Shown: positions 19,656 through 30,911, counted from the first letter of the stretch. The stretch is 64,000 nucleotides of DNA from Vanessa cardui (GCF_905220365.1 NC_061140.1:1676501-1740500); one strand, 5' to 3'. The notes: generated by a model from the sequence alone, not told the origin. A program made the numbers and translations.

Positions 19656-19893
19656 ACTAGCAACCCGCCCCGACTTCGCACGGATACAATACTGATATTA
19701 AATATACTACAGAATTTGTTACGACATCATCACATCATAAACTTCTAAAATTATCAGTGTTCCTTTACTATATTGTCCATGAATTATATACAAAAATTCC
19801 CCTCGAATCACTGTATCTATTAAAAACGCATCAAAGTCCGTTGCGTAGTGTTAAAATTTTGTAAAAAAATATAGAGACATGTATTAAAAACAC
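19656..19893 (-). mobile_element. Helitron-like repeat (unit A)
   Basis: On the minus strand it ends ...GTCGGGGCGGGTTGCTAGT, a CTAGT terminus preceded by a GC-rich stretch. The body shares AAATTATCAGTGTTCC, ATTGTCCATG and TCACTGTATCTATTAAAAA with 2362-2642. A second copy is at 27710-27936. Confidence 0.55.
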
Positions 19894-20204
19894 ATAAAAC
19901 ATGCCCCAAAAATTGAGCAATACAAAAAAAAGATAACGATAAAATCCTGACGTGATGGCACAATTCTGTTATCAGATTTAGCTTCAGCATTAGCTTTTAC
20001 TGGGTCAAAATATTCTCGTTTATCTTGCGTACCAAAACTGTTTTTTGTAGAACGGTCCATTATTTAAAATATCTTCTAAAAGGCTACTTGAATGAAGCTT
20101 ACTATGTAATTCATAAGCGCTTCATAAATATCTAAATAAGGAGATTAGAATCCATTGAAAGGATAAATATTTTAACATTGCAATAACTGAATGTTACGTC
20201 TATT

Positions 20205-20400
20205 TGAATAGAAATAAGAAAAAGGAATGAGGACCATGTTGTGAGGAATGTCTTGAGTATGGACGTGGATGGTGGAGGAAGAGGACGACCAAGGAAACGA
20301 TGGATGGATCGCGTGAAAGACGATATACCTAAGGCTGGAAATAATGTTACTTGGGAGATGACGTCAGAAAGAGAAGTATGGAAGAAGAATTAACGCTGCG
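20205..20400 (+). pseudogene. RTE-type retrotransposon C-terminal fragment (unit A)
   Basis: Plus-strand translation gives NEDHVVRNVLSMDVDGG, GRGRPRKRWMDRVKDDI and EMTSEREVWKKN followed by a stop. This is the characteristic end of RTE-type reverse transcriptases, close to the element 3' end. Only this 3' piece is present. It is duplicated at 28263-28450. Confidence 0.8.
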
Positions 20401-20611
20401 CCGACACCAAATAAAATTGAAATAAGGGCCAATTCAATTAAATAATTCCAATTGATATAAAAGTTGAATCTAACAGTCGAGTTAAGTTAAAATCGTAATC
20501 TTTATTCAATATAGCATTAAAATTTCTAATTGATAGTCTATAAACTGCCATCTGCTTAGAAATTAACTTAATATTACATTAATTTTAAGGATTAGTCGTG
20601 ATGATGGTAAG

Positions 20612-20906
20612 AGACCTGATGGATTAACATTGGTTCTCTGGGAATGAGGAAGGGCCCTTGTGTGGAACGCTACACGCGTTGACACGTTGGCCCCGTCTCA
20701 TATTCGAGAAACAATGTTAAGAGCCGGTGCCGCTGCGGAAAAAGCTGAAGCCAAAAAAAAATCTAAATATTCGTGTCTTATATCAAATTAATTTTTTGTT
20801 CCATTTGCTGTCAAGACGCCAGAGGATCGGAATTGCGATTCAACGGGGAAATGCTGCTAGCATTCTTGCCACCATTCTACACGGTCAAGATTTGTACAGT
20901 AATTAG
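20612..20906 (+). pseudogene. C-terminal relic of a reverse-transcriptase-associated ORF (unit A)
   Basis: Translation gives PDGLTLVLWE, a TGA, GRALVWNATRVDTLAPSHI, an Ala/Glu-rich stretch, and after a gap RQRIGIAIQRGNAASILAT ending at TAG 20904. I recognise PDG...W...GR.LVWDAT..DTLAPSH and QRL..AIQRGNAAS as the end of proteins annotated with reverse transcriptase in many invertebrate genomes; the element name is unknown to me. The unit B copy (28697-28862) has an open frame in the first half but lacks the second. Confidence 0.65.
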
Positions 20907-21443
20907 TTTTAGTGCATATTTGTAAATATTTGTATATATTTAAGCATTTAATGTTATTAATTCTTATGTTAATAAAAAATTAAACATGAATATATTTTAA
21001 GAAAAATATAAACTATATTTCATCAAATCGATGTATTTGCTCTTAAGAATATAATAAAATAACTTTGCTATGCGTAATACTGAAAACAATGCCTCTTAAT
21101 GAAAAGAAAATGAGGTATTCTTTTAAATGCAAGCAGACTAATGAGCAGTTGGAGAAATGACGTAAAAACAAAACGATGACCAAAGCGCGTGACTTAAGAA
21201 ATAACTAACGAAAAAATTAAAGTGCTCTGAATACTGGACGTTCTAGAAGTCAACCGCTAATGATGTCGTTTAAAAAAGATAATAAATCAAAAGTAGCAAC
21301 AGTTACACATGAAACAATTATTATTATTGAAACAGTGTTGTCAGACTGACGTGCAATATCTTAAAAAAAGTGAGAATGAAAAAAAATAACACAGCACTAT
21401 ATATTACTAACATATCATAAAACCTCATATTCTATGAGATATT

Positions 21444-21530
21444 CCGTTGGTTGCTTGGAAGTGATAGCTATGTATCGATAAGGTCGCCAAAATTGTACGC
21501 ATATTTAATTAAGGCCAAATGTATGTTGCA
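21444..21530 (-). repeat. dispersed repeat shared with 1962-2052
   Basis: CCGTTGGTTGCTTGGAAGTG and AGGTCGCCAAAATTGTACGC are the complement of the block at 1962-2052. It lies in a segment of unit A (about 21360-21620) that has no equivalent in unit B. Confidence 0.6.
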
Positions 21531-22843
21531 TCTATTTTAATATATCTGTGTGGATAAAAGAATAAAAGTAAATATTAAAATAGTCGATAAGAAATTTAAC
21601 AAAACAAACAGTAAAAAAAATCAAACACATTTATAGATTTTAGTTTGATCTACCTCGAAACACTAACGTCGCGATCATAGCCGTGCGTGGATAAAATTTA
21701 ACCTAACCTGGAATATTTGCCAGCTTTTCAATTTACCAGATGAACGATCCGTCGATTTGAAAGAATAAAAGTACAAATATCATACATAAACGACGCTCCA
21801 CTAATCCAGGGAATTTCAAACGAACTTAAATTGAAATTAATTAAAATTAACCATTTTTGTTTTAATGGTAGAATGACTAGTGAAACATATGACATATGTT
21901 GACCACTCCTAGATTTATGCACATATTATCATCTAAAAGGTTTGATGCATTTCCTATTAAAAACACTTTTTGAATTAACATAAGTGATATAGTGAGGATT
22001 GAAGAACACAGAAGTGCGTTGGTAATATCCCAATTAATAATACGGCAATTAAGCATTGTTTCTTACTAAACGAATATTATGGGTCTGGCATATTATTTAG
22101 CCCACATCACAATACCTCATATAAAACATTTATCCATTTTGGAATTTTGTTGAGTACAATTATAAGTTCCCCCCTAAGTCATGAATAAAACATCACATTA
22201 TGACGTATCCAACAATAAATAACGAAACACTTTGATTTCACGATACAAAAATGTCATAAAAATTTATATCCAGCATGAAAAGTTCGGACGTTTTGAAATA
22301 TTTTCGTTCAATGTATTTTATAAATATATAAACGTACACGTTGGTTGAGTCCATGGTATTTTATGAAACCTTCGCATATGAAACATAGCTGACGGGAATA
22401 CTGAAACAATATATCCCGTGATTTGATGTGTTTTAAAATTGTCCACGTATTATATATATAAAAAGATTTCTCTCGAATTATCTATTAAAATAAATCACAA
22501 CAAAATTGTATAATGACAAAAGTGCTTGTAAAAAAAGCCTACTCGAATAAAGTTTATTTTTATTTTTTTTAAGATCTAAGCTCACATAGGGATAGATAGC
22601 GGCGTGCAACTTTGTTTTACATTATGTAATGATAAAGATGATGACTTTTTTTAATCTTATTTTATTTTAGGACTTTTGCTCTTCACAGGTACGTCAGTCT
22701 CATAAACTGGCAAGGAATGATAATCACAACAAAAGAAACGTATACTCTTAGTAGGTATGTTTCTTATGTATGTTTCTTATGTGTGTCACGTATGTAACTT
22801 ATGTTTTTAGTAATAAATTAGAATTTATACTAAAAATATTCAT

Positions 22844-23090
22844 CGAGATAGCCCAGTGGTTGAAACATGTGCATCTTTCCCATGACTGCGGGTTTAAACC
22901 CAGGCAAGCACCACTGAATGTGCTTAATTTGTGTATATAATTCATCTCGTTCGGCGGTGAAGGTAAACATCGTAATGAAACATGCACGAGTCTAATTTCA
23001 TAGAAATCCTGCCACATGTGTATTCCACCAACCCGCATTGGAACAGCGTGGTGGAATATGTTCCAAACCTTCTTCTCAAAGGGAGACAGG
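22844..23090 (+). mobile_element. SINE-A copy (unit B)
   Basis: Orthologous to the truncated SINE-A at 12044-12290, with a few substitutions, for example GATTGCGGG to GACTGCGGG. The antisense 117- and 70-codon frames here are shadows, as in unit A. Confidence 0.9.
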
Positions 23091-23499
23091 GGACAGATAA
23101 GATAACGTGTAGAAACAATTTGCAGAGCAACGCCATCATTAAAAGCGTACACAAATCTCGCTCCGAGCTGTCGGTCTGCGCTCGTTCTAATTAATCAATA
23201 CTTAGGTCACTGGTTCTCAAACTTTTTATATTTATGTCATATGTAAAAAAAAAAATAAGAGCTACTTAGCTTAAAATCTGTAATATTTATTTTTTTAATA
23301 AAATTAAGCTAAAAATATTGGGTATGTTCAGTCAATGTTATTGCAAAAATAAAAGTCTATTTTTACAAGTTTGTTTTTAAATATTAATTTGAATGAGAAC
23401 AAAAATATTTTCTTATTGAAAAAATATGATTTATTCGATTAAACTCTTATAAAAACATTTCATAGTTAAACGATTATTATTTTTAACGACATTATCGAT

Positions 23500-23685
23500 T
23501 TGGAAAATAGTTCCTTTTTTAATTGGTAGCAAACCAGTAGGAAGCTCAACTGATGGAAAGAGACTACCTCCGTCCATGGACATCTGCAACATCAGTTGGC
23601 TTGCAAGTGCGTTGCTGGCTTTTAAGAAATATGTCTTTTCTGAAAGTCTCCAAGTTGTTTCATGTTTTAAATATATATTCTATGT
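23500..23685 (-). pseudogene. J-LINE 3' end fragment (unit B)
   Basis: Copy of 12700-12880: TTTTAATTGGTAGCAAACC, CTGATGGAAAGAGACTACC and GCTTTTAAGAAATATGTC. The plus-strand 82-codon frame is antisense. Confidence 0.65.
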
Positions 23686-23694
23686 CCTTTCTTG

Positions 23695-23815
23695 AAGTAC
23701 AAGACTGCTTCATAGCAAAATTTCATCAAATTCGATTCAGTGGTTTGGTAGTGGAAAGGGACAGACAGAAAGGGTTACTTATAAATTTATTATTAGTATA
23801 GATATAGATAAAAAA
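23695..23815 (-). repeat. Helitron-like/short repeat fragment (unit B)
   Basis: Copy of 12895-13012 with small changes (TTCATCAAATTCGATTCAG, GGACAGACAGAAAGGG). Confidence 0.5.
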
Positions 23816-24159
23816 GTTAACATATGTACGATATCTTATTACTGAGTTTCTAGCTACTCTACTTTGACCATTACTAACATTGTTACGAAGAATGATCGCG
23901 CTGCTCCTAATGAAATGATCTGTAATCATATAATAATTATTAGAACTGAATAATTAATTAAAACTGCAATTTATGAATACTTGTATGCTTTAAAATTTAC
24001 TTCGCATTTGGATAGCCTCTTAGAGTGCGAAGTTCAAAACCAAACAGAAATATATCATAATATGTCAGACTATTCTTGTACTATAACATTACATATATAC
24101 TTATAATAATGAAACTGTTCATATTTTCTGTCAATAAAGGTATAAATTATCTTTTAGAC

Positions 24160-24421
24160 TATTGGATATTAAAAATGTAATCACACAGGAGGTGGGCGTT
24201 GTGTTAAGCTCTTGCAGAACCTATTTATTTCCCTTTTTGTCCAGTTTCGTCACTCGTCGTATTCGTTTCAGAATTCTCAGAATTTAATTAATGAATTCGT
24301 GGAAAGCTTTTTCTTTTTGAACGAAATCCGACCCATTTATGATAACAGATATTGTTAAATTTTATACATTTATCATTGATCAAAATAAAAATAATCATTC
24401 ATAAGGATTATATATTTTTTT
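24160..24421. other. conserved block 1 between duplication units (unit B)
   Basis: Counterpart of 13367-13628, which it matches over its whole length by eye. Confidence 0.55.
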
Positions 24422-24504
24422 TTACATAAAAGGCCTTTTTTATAATGTAAGTTCATATTGTTGCCTTGAGAACTGAGATGTTAATTATGTGCCTTGTTAA
24501 AAAT

Positions 24505-24820
24505 ATATATGACGGGGAGTCGGCAAGATTGTTTGGTTTGGGATTTCATCTCCTACATACATATGCACAAAAAAATACAACAAATCAATAGCTGGATTCG
24601 TAAATATATATTTATAATAGCCACGATACCATATGCCATAATCCTCTTGACAGCTCACATTTCTTGTCTTTCTAACATGATTCTCACTGGCCATCCAGGA
24701 TCAAATCTCTGAACTAAGTGATTTTAATCAAAATATTTAAATCGAATGCTGCAACATATATATTATACATATCCAAATCTGAGTGAAATAGTTGAGGAAG
24801 TGGCAACTGGCGTCACCGAA
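24505..24820. other. unit-B-specific insertion of unknown origin (about 280 bp)
   Basis: Between TTAAAAATATATATGACGG and GGAAGTGGCAACTGGCGTC, unit B carries sequence with no equivalent in unit A, where about 30 bp stand instead (near 13705-13745). I see no tRNA-like boxes, no long inverted ends and no reverse-transcriptase similarity. The short frames here are probably fortuitous. Confidence 0.5.
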
Positions 24821-25144
24821 CAGACGAAGAAAAAGAAAGAGGTATCCATTTTGTCATGGTGATAAAAATTGAACAGACATTCGAGTTCTTGATGAATTTT
24901 ATAATACTTAACTTTATTTTAGTTAATAAGTTTCCATCAATATTGATTTTAAGTGTTTTAAACAATGTTCGAATATAATATATAATGTTACTAATGATAG
25001 AAATTCCGATGTAAATGATATCCATAGAAAAAACTTTGCAATAAATTGATATTAATATTATATTATTTGTTAAAAAACAAACTTAAGATGTTGACTAATA
25101 ACATATGTACAAATATTCTTATCATGTATAATATATGCTGTGTC

Positions 25145-25441
25145 TATTTACGGGACAGCTGCTAAAATTATTTTCTACTCAAATGGAAACTTTGAGAAGC
25201 GTTGTAAACCACTGCGCCCCATTAATTAAACGACTACAAATTGTTCGTGTACATCTCGCATTAGCCACATCTGAGCTTGATTCGAGTGTTGATCCATTGA
25301 ATCATCGATGACCATCTGTGAAGCACTTTGGCTGTTTTGTACGTCAATAATGTATAGCGACAGTTCGAAAATATATGTCACCCCTGCGAGGACCAGGACA
25401 ATTTATGTTCAATTTCCTGTTTCATGGAATCTTATGACGAT
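25145..25441. other. conserved block 2 between duplication units (unit B)
   Basis: Counterpart of 14082-14378, with two C/T differences seen by eye. The bases on each side have diverged strongly. Confidence 0.55.
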
Positions 25442-25533
25442 ACTTTGAAATGAGAAGATTTTAAACTCAATAAAATTAATGTTATTTTTACGGATGTAAA
25501 ATTATTTTACTATTCTAAAAAAGTTTAAAAAAA

Positions 25534-25567
25534 AAGAAAGGAATACAGACATGGCTATTCCTTTCTT
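25534..25567. repeat. 12-bp-arm hairpin (unit B)
   Basis: Same stem, AAGAAAGGAATA with TATTCCTTTCTT, and same loop as 14471-14504. Arms and loop are unchanged between units. Confidence 0.85.
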
Positions 25568-26509
25568 ATATTAAAATTCAATTAATCAGTCTATACATTT
25601 ACTTGAAAATCTTGGCAATAAACGTATCCCAGTCGAGGCAACAAATATTTATGGAAAGCTCAGGATGTATAAAGTATACTCCAAAATCTTAATTTCCACA
25701 TTTTGTCGATAGAGGACTTTGTTTTTGGGTAGGGTTCCGAAATAAGAACAAATGATCGTAACATACAACCTTTCCAAAATAAATACCCATAAGTAATCCA
25801 TCATGTAATGATGAATGATAGCTAGAAATTACTATAACAACCAAAATAACTGTATATATTAATTTGAAATCGTTCAGAAATGTTAATATTGTAATAAAAT
25901 GACAAATAACCTCAAATATTTAATTAAAAACATATATGCCATATAGTTGACAACTACAAACCAAAAAAAAGCCTGACAAAAGCCAAAGTGTACATACGAC
26001 CACTAACCAGTCAGGCTGGAAATCAACCTATCCGACGAGCAACACGCGTCGCCGTTTAATTCCTCTATTTATCCGTCACCGAACCTAACTCTGTTACCAG
26101 ATTACCCTCCCGTGCCTAAAAGCCTCATCAACCTGAGAAGTTCGAGTCAAATGTAATTATTTTCCAAAACTCGGACCAGTATTCTTTTCACCTTTTAAAC
26201 TGAAATAGTGCTGTTAATGATCAAATAATCTACACTATAAAAAAGTCATCGAATTAAGTAACATCATGATTTGGATCATCAACTGATATATTTTCCCGCC
26301 AAGCAGCAATACTTGGTATTTTTGTATTCCTGTGTAACCAGGCACAAGAGACATAATATCTCAGTGACTACATGCTAGGAATACTTATGTAGCCGCTTGC
26401 ATATAGTTATTTTAATTTTTTTTATTTATTTTTACTCATATAATATTACATTTTTAAATATAAAATACAAACATATGTATAAAATATATTTAAAAATATA
26501 AAATACAGA

Positions 26510-26717
26510 GGCCAACCAGTGGCGGGAACAGGGTTTAAGCCACCGGTGGTCAGGGCTCCAAAGAGAGGAACTACCTCACAATACGCGCCGTGCCGAGGAG
26601 TACTGCCTTCTGCATCAGGTCCTTGACCCAGCTGCCTAACGAGAGCCTCTTAAGAAGTTGGTCGAGGCTCTTGGCCATTAGGCCATTCGCTGAAACAACT
26701 ATCGGCACAATAACTAA
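26510..26717 (-). pseudogene. R2-type retrotransposon 3' end, truncated by deletion (unit B)
   Basis: The last codons of the endonuclease region remain (IVPIVVSANGLMAKSLDQ, SLGSWVKDLMQ), continuing as KAVLLGTARIVR and a stop. Compared with unit A, the bases at about 26603-26610 are not deleted, so the native C-terminus is readable here. Upstream of about 26717 the element is cut off by the 3-kb deletion, and the frame then runs by chance into the SINE-B, giving a spurious 165-codon frame (26571-27068). Confidence 0.8.
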
Positions 26718-26762
26718 ATAAAAAATTAAACAATAAAAAAATATATCCGTGAATTGGTCTAT

Positions 26763-26814
26763 TACAAGGTTGGTGGCGCATTGGCAATGTAAAAATATAT
26801 AAATTATATAAATA
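26763..26814 (+). repeat. REP-C fragment, left part (unit B)
   Basis: ACAAGGTTGGTGGCGCATTG copy of 18715-18766. The right part resumes at about 27036. Confidence 0.6.
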
Positions 26815-26816
26815 TG

Positions 26817-26996
26817 AGACAACATCACACACATTACTCTGATCCCTATGTAAGTAGCTGAAGCACTTGCGTCATGGAAATCAGAAGTTACGACGGTACC
26901 ACAAACACCCAGACCCAAGACAACATAGAAAACTAATGGTAATCCATAAATCCGGGACCTCAGAGTGGCGTACCCATGAAAACCGGTGTACACACC
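26817..26996 (-). mobile_element. SINE-B copy with internal deletion, minus strand (unit B)
   Basis: Carries the same internal deletion as 18769-18950, so the insertion and deletion predate the duplication. The remaining REP-C (TTTCTTACAGTGCCAATATG to ACCACCAGGTG) follows to about 27093. Confidence 0.8.
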
Positions 26997-27709
26997 AAAA
27001 ATAAAAAAATTGTGTGTAAAAAAATAATTATAATTTCTTACAGTGCCAATATGTATGGGCAGTGCCACTTACCACCAGGTGTGAAATTATCCATACTACC
27101 AATACATTAATATATATATTTATTTGACCGCCATTACATATAAAAGGTAAGATATCATAATTTTAATGATAATTAAATATCCACACGGCGAAGGGCTTTC
27201 CATAACACTTTTGTCAAGAATTTGAATGGATCTCTTAATAAGAACAGCGATATATTCCACCCTTTGAACGCAGAATTTACACTTAATTTTTAATTAAGTG
27301 GGTTCAAGATACAAAAAGGTAATTTTATGGGCACACAAATATGGGAACTTTTGACTTATACCGATTTTGGTGAAAAAAGAGAAAACATATCTACGCAATT
27401 TTTCAGAAATAAGAAAAAACATAAAACTATTAAAATATTTTTACTGAGTTATTAGAAAACCTAAATAAATGTAAGGCATAATATCATTGAAATATTTCTT
27501 ACGTTTATTTTTCTTTTCGAGTAAACTTAAAATAAATTGGAGGAGATATTAGTGACAAACAGGGCGAGGTATTTCACCGGTGCATCCTTAATATGGAACA
27601 ATGTTGGCAAGTTCGGACAGGTCTCTCTATGAAGACATTATGACTTCTAATGGTTCCTCATTAAACTAATTAGGCAAGTTTTTATAAGAAAGTTACCTTT
27701 TTTATATTA

Positions 27710-27936
27710 ACTAGCAACCCGCCCCGACTTCGCACGGATGCAATACTGATATCAAATATACTACAGAATTTGTTACGACATCACATTATAAACTTCTAAA
27801 ATTATTAGTGTTCCTTTACTATATTGTCCATGAATTATATACAAAAATTCCCCTCGATTCACTGTATCTATTAAAAACGCATCAAAGTCCGTTGTGTAGT
27901 GTTAAAATTTTGTAAAAAAATATAGAGACATGTATT
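27710..27936 (-). mobile_element. Helitron-like repeat (unit B)
   Basis: Copy of 19656-19893, ending CTAGT on the minus strand. Confidence 0.55.
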
Positions 27937-28262
27937 AAAAACACATAAAACATGCCCCAAAAATTGAGCAATACAAAAAAAAGATAACGATAAAATCCTG
28001 ACGTGATGGCACAATTCTGTTATCAGATTTAGCTTCAGCATTAGCTTTTACTGGGTCAAAATATTCTCGTTTATCTTGCGTACCAAAACTGTTTTTTGTA
28101 GAACGGTCCATTATTTAAAATATCTTCTAAAAGGCTACTTGAATGAAGCTTACTATGTAATTCATAAGCGCTTCATAAATATCTAAATAAGGAGATTAGA
28201 ATCCATTGAAAGGATAAATATTTTAACATTGCAATAACTGAATGTTACGTCTATTTGAATAG

Positions 28263-28450
28263 AAATAAGAAAAAGGAATGAGGACCATGTTGTGAGGAAT
28301 GTCTTGAGTATGGACGTGGATGGTGGAGGAAGAGTACGACCAAGGAAACGATGGATGGATCGCGTGAAAGACGATATACCTAAGGCTGGAAATAATTTTA
28401 CTTGGGAGATGACGTCAGAAAGAGAAGTATGGAAGAAGAAGTAACGCTGC
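28263..28450 (+). pseudogene. RTE-type retrotransposon C-terminal fragment (unit B)
   Basis: Copy of 20205-20400: NEDHVVRNVLSMDVDGG, then RKRWMDRVKDDI and EMTSEREVWKKK. One substitution gives GRVRPRKR for GRGRPRKR. The minus-strand 101-codon frame (28183-28488) is its shadow. Confidence 0.8.
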
Positions 28451-28599
28451 GCCGACACCAAATAAAATTGAAATAAGGGCCAATTCAATTAACCGAATCG
28501 AATTCACATAAAAGTTGAATCTAATAGTCGAGTTAAGTTAAAATCACAATCTTTATTCAATATAGCGTTACAATTACCAATTGACAGTCTATAATGTAA

Positions 28600-28667
28600 T
28601 AATGTAATATTAAGTTAATTTCTAAGCTGATGGTAGTCAGCTTAGAAATTAACTTAATATTACATTA
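28600..28667. repeat. perfect 31-bp-arm palindrome present only in unit B
   Basis: Positions 28600-28630 are the exact reverse complement of 28637-28667, with the 6-nt loop TGGTAG. In unit A only the right arm is present (near 20553-20583, CTTAGAAATTAACTTAATAT), preceded by CTGCCATCTG. Confidence 0.92.
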
Positions 28668-28696
28668 ATTTCGAGAATTAGTCGTGATGATGGTTA

Positions 28697-28862
28697 GACC
28701 TGATGGATCAACATTCGTTCCCTGGGAACGAGGACGGGGCCTTGTGTGGGATGCTACATGTGTTGACACGTTGGCCCCATCTCATATCCGAGAAATAATG
28801 TTAAGAGCCGGTGCGGCTGCGGAAAAAGCTAAAGCCAAAGAAAAAATTATACAGTAACTAGT
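28697..28862 (+). pseudogene. C-terminal relic of a reverse-transcriptase-associated ORF (unit B)
   Basis: Open translation PDGSTFVPWERGRGLVW, then DATCVDTLAPSHIREIMLRA and an Ala/Glu/Lys-rich stretch. It is closer to the remembered family pattern than the unit A copy, which has a TGA in place of the Arg codon. The second half (AIQRGNAAS region) has been deleted here. Confidence 0.65.
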
Positions 28863-29307
28863 TTTAGTTTATATTTGCATATATTTAAGCATTGAATGTT
28901 ATCAATTTTTATGTTAATAAAAATTTTAACATGAATATATTTTAAGAAACATATAAACTATTATCCAAATCGATTTATTTGCTCCGGTGATCTTAAGAAT
29001 ATAATAAAATAACTTTTTTATGCGTAATACTGAAAACAATGCCTCTTAATGAAAAGAAAATGAGGTATTCATTTAAATGCAAGCAGACTAATGAGCAGTT
29101 GGAGAAATGACGTAAAAACAAAACGATGACCAAAGCGCGTGACTTAAGAAATAACTAACGAAAAAATTAAAGTGCTCTAAATACTGGACGCTTTAGAAGT
29201 CAACCGCTAATGATGTCGTTTAAAAAGATAATAACTCAAAAGTAGCAGCAGTTACACATGAAACAATTATTATTATTGAAATAGTGTTGTTAGACTAACA
29301 TGCTATA

Positions 29308-29609
29308 ACAACAACAACAGCCTGTAAATTACCGCTGCTTGACTAAAGGCCTCCTCTCCCTTTGAGGAGAAGGTTTGGAACACATTCCATCACGCTGTTC
29401 CAATGCGGGTTGGTGGAATACATATGTGGCTGAATTTATATGAAATTTATCACATGCAGGTTTCCTCACGATATTTTCCTTCACCGCTGAGCACGAGATG
29501 AATTATAAAGACAAATTAAGCACATGAATCAGCGGTGCTTGCCTGGGTTTTAACCCGCAATCATCGGTTAAGATGCACGCGTTCTAACCACTGGGCCATC
29601 TCAGCACAA
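29308..29609 (-). mobile_element. SINE-A copy, minus strand, unit-B-specific insertion
   Basis: Nearly full-length: (AAC)n tail, ACAGCCTGTAAATTACC, CTCCCTTTGAGGAG block, body, box B complement GGTTTTAACCCGC and CACTGGGCCATCTCAGC. It is flanked by AACATGCTATA at 29297-29307 and 29610-29620, an 11-bp target-site duplication. Unit A has the empty site (GACGTGCAATATC near 21350). Confidence 0.93.
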
Positions 29610-30670
29610 AACATGCTATATTTAAAGAGATTAGAATGGAAAATAATTAAACAGCAATATATAAATCACAAAATAGTGGATCACAACAATAACAAAAAAA
29701 AAAAACAGTTAAAAAAAAAACAAATTTGTAGCTTCTTTGACCTACCTCGAAACACTAAAATCGTTATTATAGTCGTGTACAAGTAAACCTTTCCGTTCCT
29801 AAAATGGAAAATTTGCAATTATATCAGCTTCACATTTTAACGGATGAACGATCTGTCGATTCGAAAGAATTAACAGCATTACAAATATTTCCATATATTA
29901 ACGACAACCAACTAATCCTAATCCATCGAATTTCAGGCGAACTTAAATAGAAATTGAGCAAAATTTTATTTTACCATAACACAAGTTGGTAGAATAATTA
30001 GTGAATGAGTTATCTTGACCACTCCCAGACTTATGCACATATATTATCGTCTAAAAAGTTTGATGCATTCACTATTAAAAACACTTTTTGAATTAACATA
30101 AGTGCTAGAGTGGATAGAAGAACACAGAAGTGCGTTAGTAATATCCCAATTAATGAGACAGCAGTTAGCCATTGTTTCTTAATAAACGAATATTTTGGGT
30201 CTGGCATATTATTTAGCTCACATCGCAATACCTCATATAAAACATTTATCCATTTTGGAATTTTGTTGAGTACAATTACAAGTTCCCCCTAAGTCATGAA
30301 TAAAACATCACATTATGACGTATCCAACAATAAATAACGAAACACTTTGATTTCACGATACAAAAATGTCATGAAAATTTATATCCAGCATGAAAAGTTT
30401 GGACGTTTTGAAATATTTTCGATCAATTTATGTTATAAATATATAAACGTACGCGTTGGTTGAGTCCATGGTATTTTATGAAACCTTCGCATATGAAACA
30501 TAGCTGACGAGACTACTGAAACAATTTATCCCTTGATTTGATGTATTTTAGGACATCAACTACAACAATACAACTGTCTAACCTACGTGCTATTGGGATT
30601 AATTTATTAGATTAACAAATTATTGGGTCACCATTGTAATTGCCTATAATACATTAAATCTTAAGGAAAA

Positions 30671-30911
30671 ATAAATAAATATTGGGCAACATCACATACC
30701 TTACTCTTATCCCAATGTTAGCAGCAAAAGCATTTGTGATATGGAATATCGGAAGTAAAGACGGTACCACAAACACCGAGACCCAAGACATCATAGAAAA
30801 CTAATAAACTTTCTCTACATCGACTCGGCCGCGAACCCAAGATCTTGTAGTGATGTACCTATGTACCTATGCAAATCAGTGTAACCACTACTCGACCACG
30901 GAGGTCGTCAT
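30671..30911 (-). mobile_element. SINE-B copy, minus strand
   Basis: Complete: TATT-type tail complement (AAATAAATAAATATTGG), CCACAAACACCGAGACCC, ACATCGACTCGGCC, degraded box B (GCGAACCCAAGATC), a small local duplication TGTACCTATGTACCTATG, and CTCGACCACGGAGGTCGTC at the 5' end. Confidence 0.85.

Larger units (their letters stand above)
11659..22434 (+). repeat. tandem segmental duplication, unit A (about 10.8 kb)
   Basis: From AAAATTGTCCACG at 11659 the sequence is repeated in the same order and orientation from 22435. Shared content includes a SINE-A, a J-LINE tail fragment, long single-copy blocks, the 3' end of an R2-type element, an interrupted REP-C with a SINE-B, a Helitron-like end and an RTE 3' end. 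Unit A ends at TTTGATGTGTTTTA and unit B starts at once, so the copies are head to tail. Unit A keeps a 3-kb R2-type segment and a 21.4-kb repeat that unit B lacks. Confidence 0.93.
22435..30550 (+). repeat. tandem segmental duplication, unit B (about 8.1 kb)
   Basis: Unit B follows unit A without spacer and repeats it from AAAATTGTCCACG to ACTGAAACAATTTATCCC. It is shorter mainly because about 3 kb equivalent to 15651-18675 is missing. The junction at about 26717 joins CGGCACAATAACT to AAATAAAAAATTAAAC. It has its own additions: about 280 bp at 24505-24820, a palindrome at 28600-28667, and a SINE-A at 29308-29609. Two haplotypes joined end to end by assembly would look similar and must be excluded. 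Confidence 0.93.

Noticed and set aside
26571..27068. 165-codon minus-strand frame with retrotransposon similarity at one end
   Set aside because: It is an accidental fusion of SINE-B antisense with the truncated R2-type C-terminus across the unit B deletion junction.
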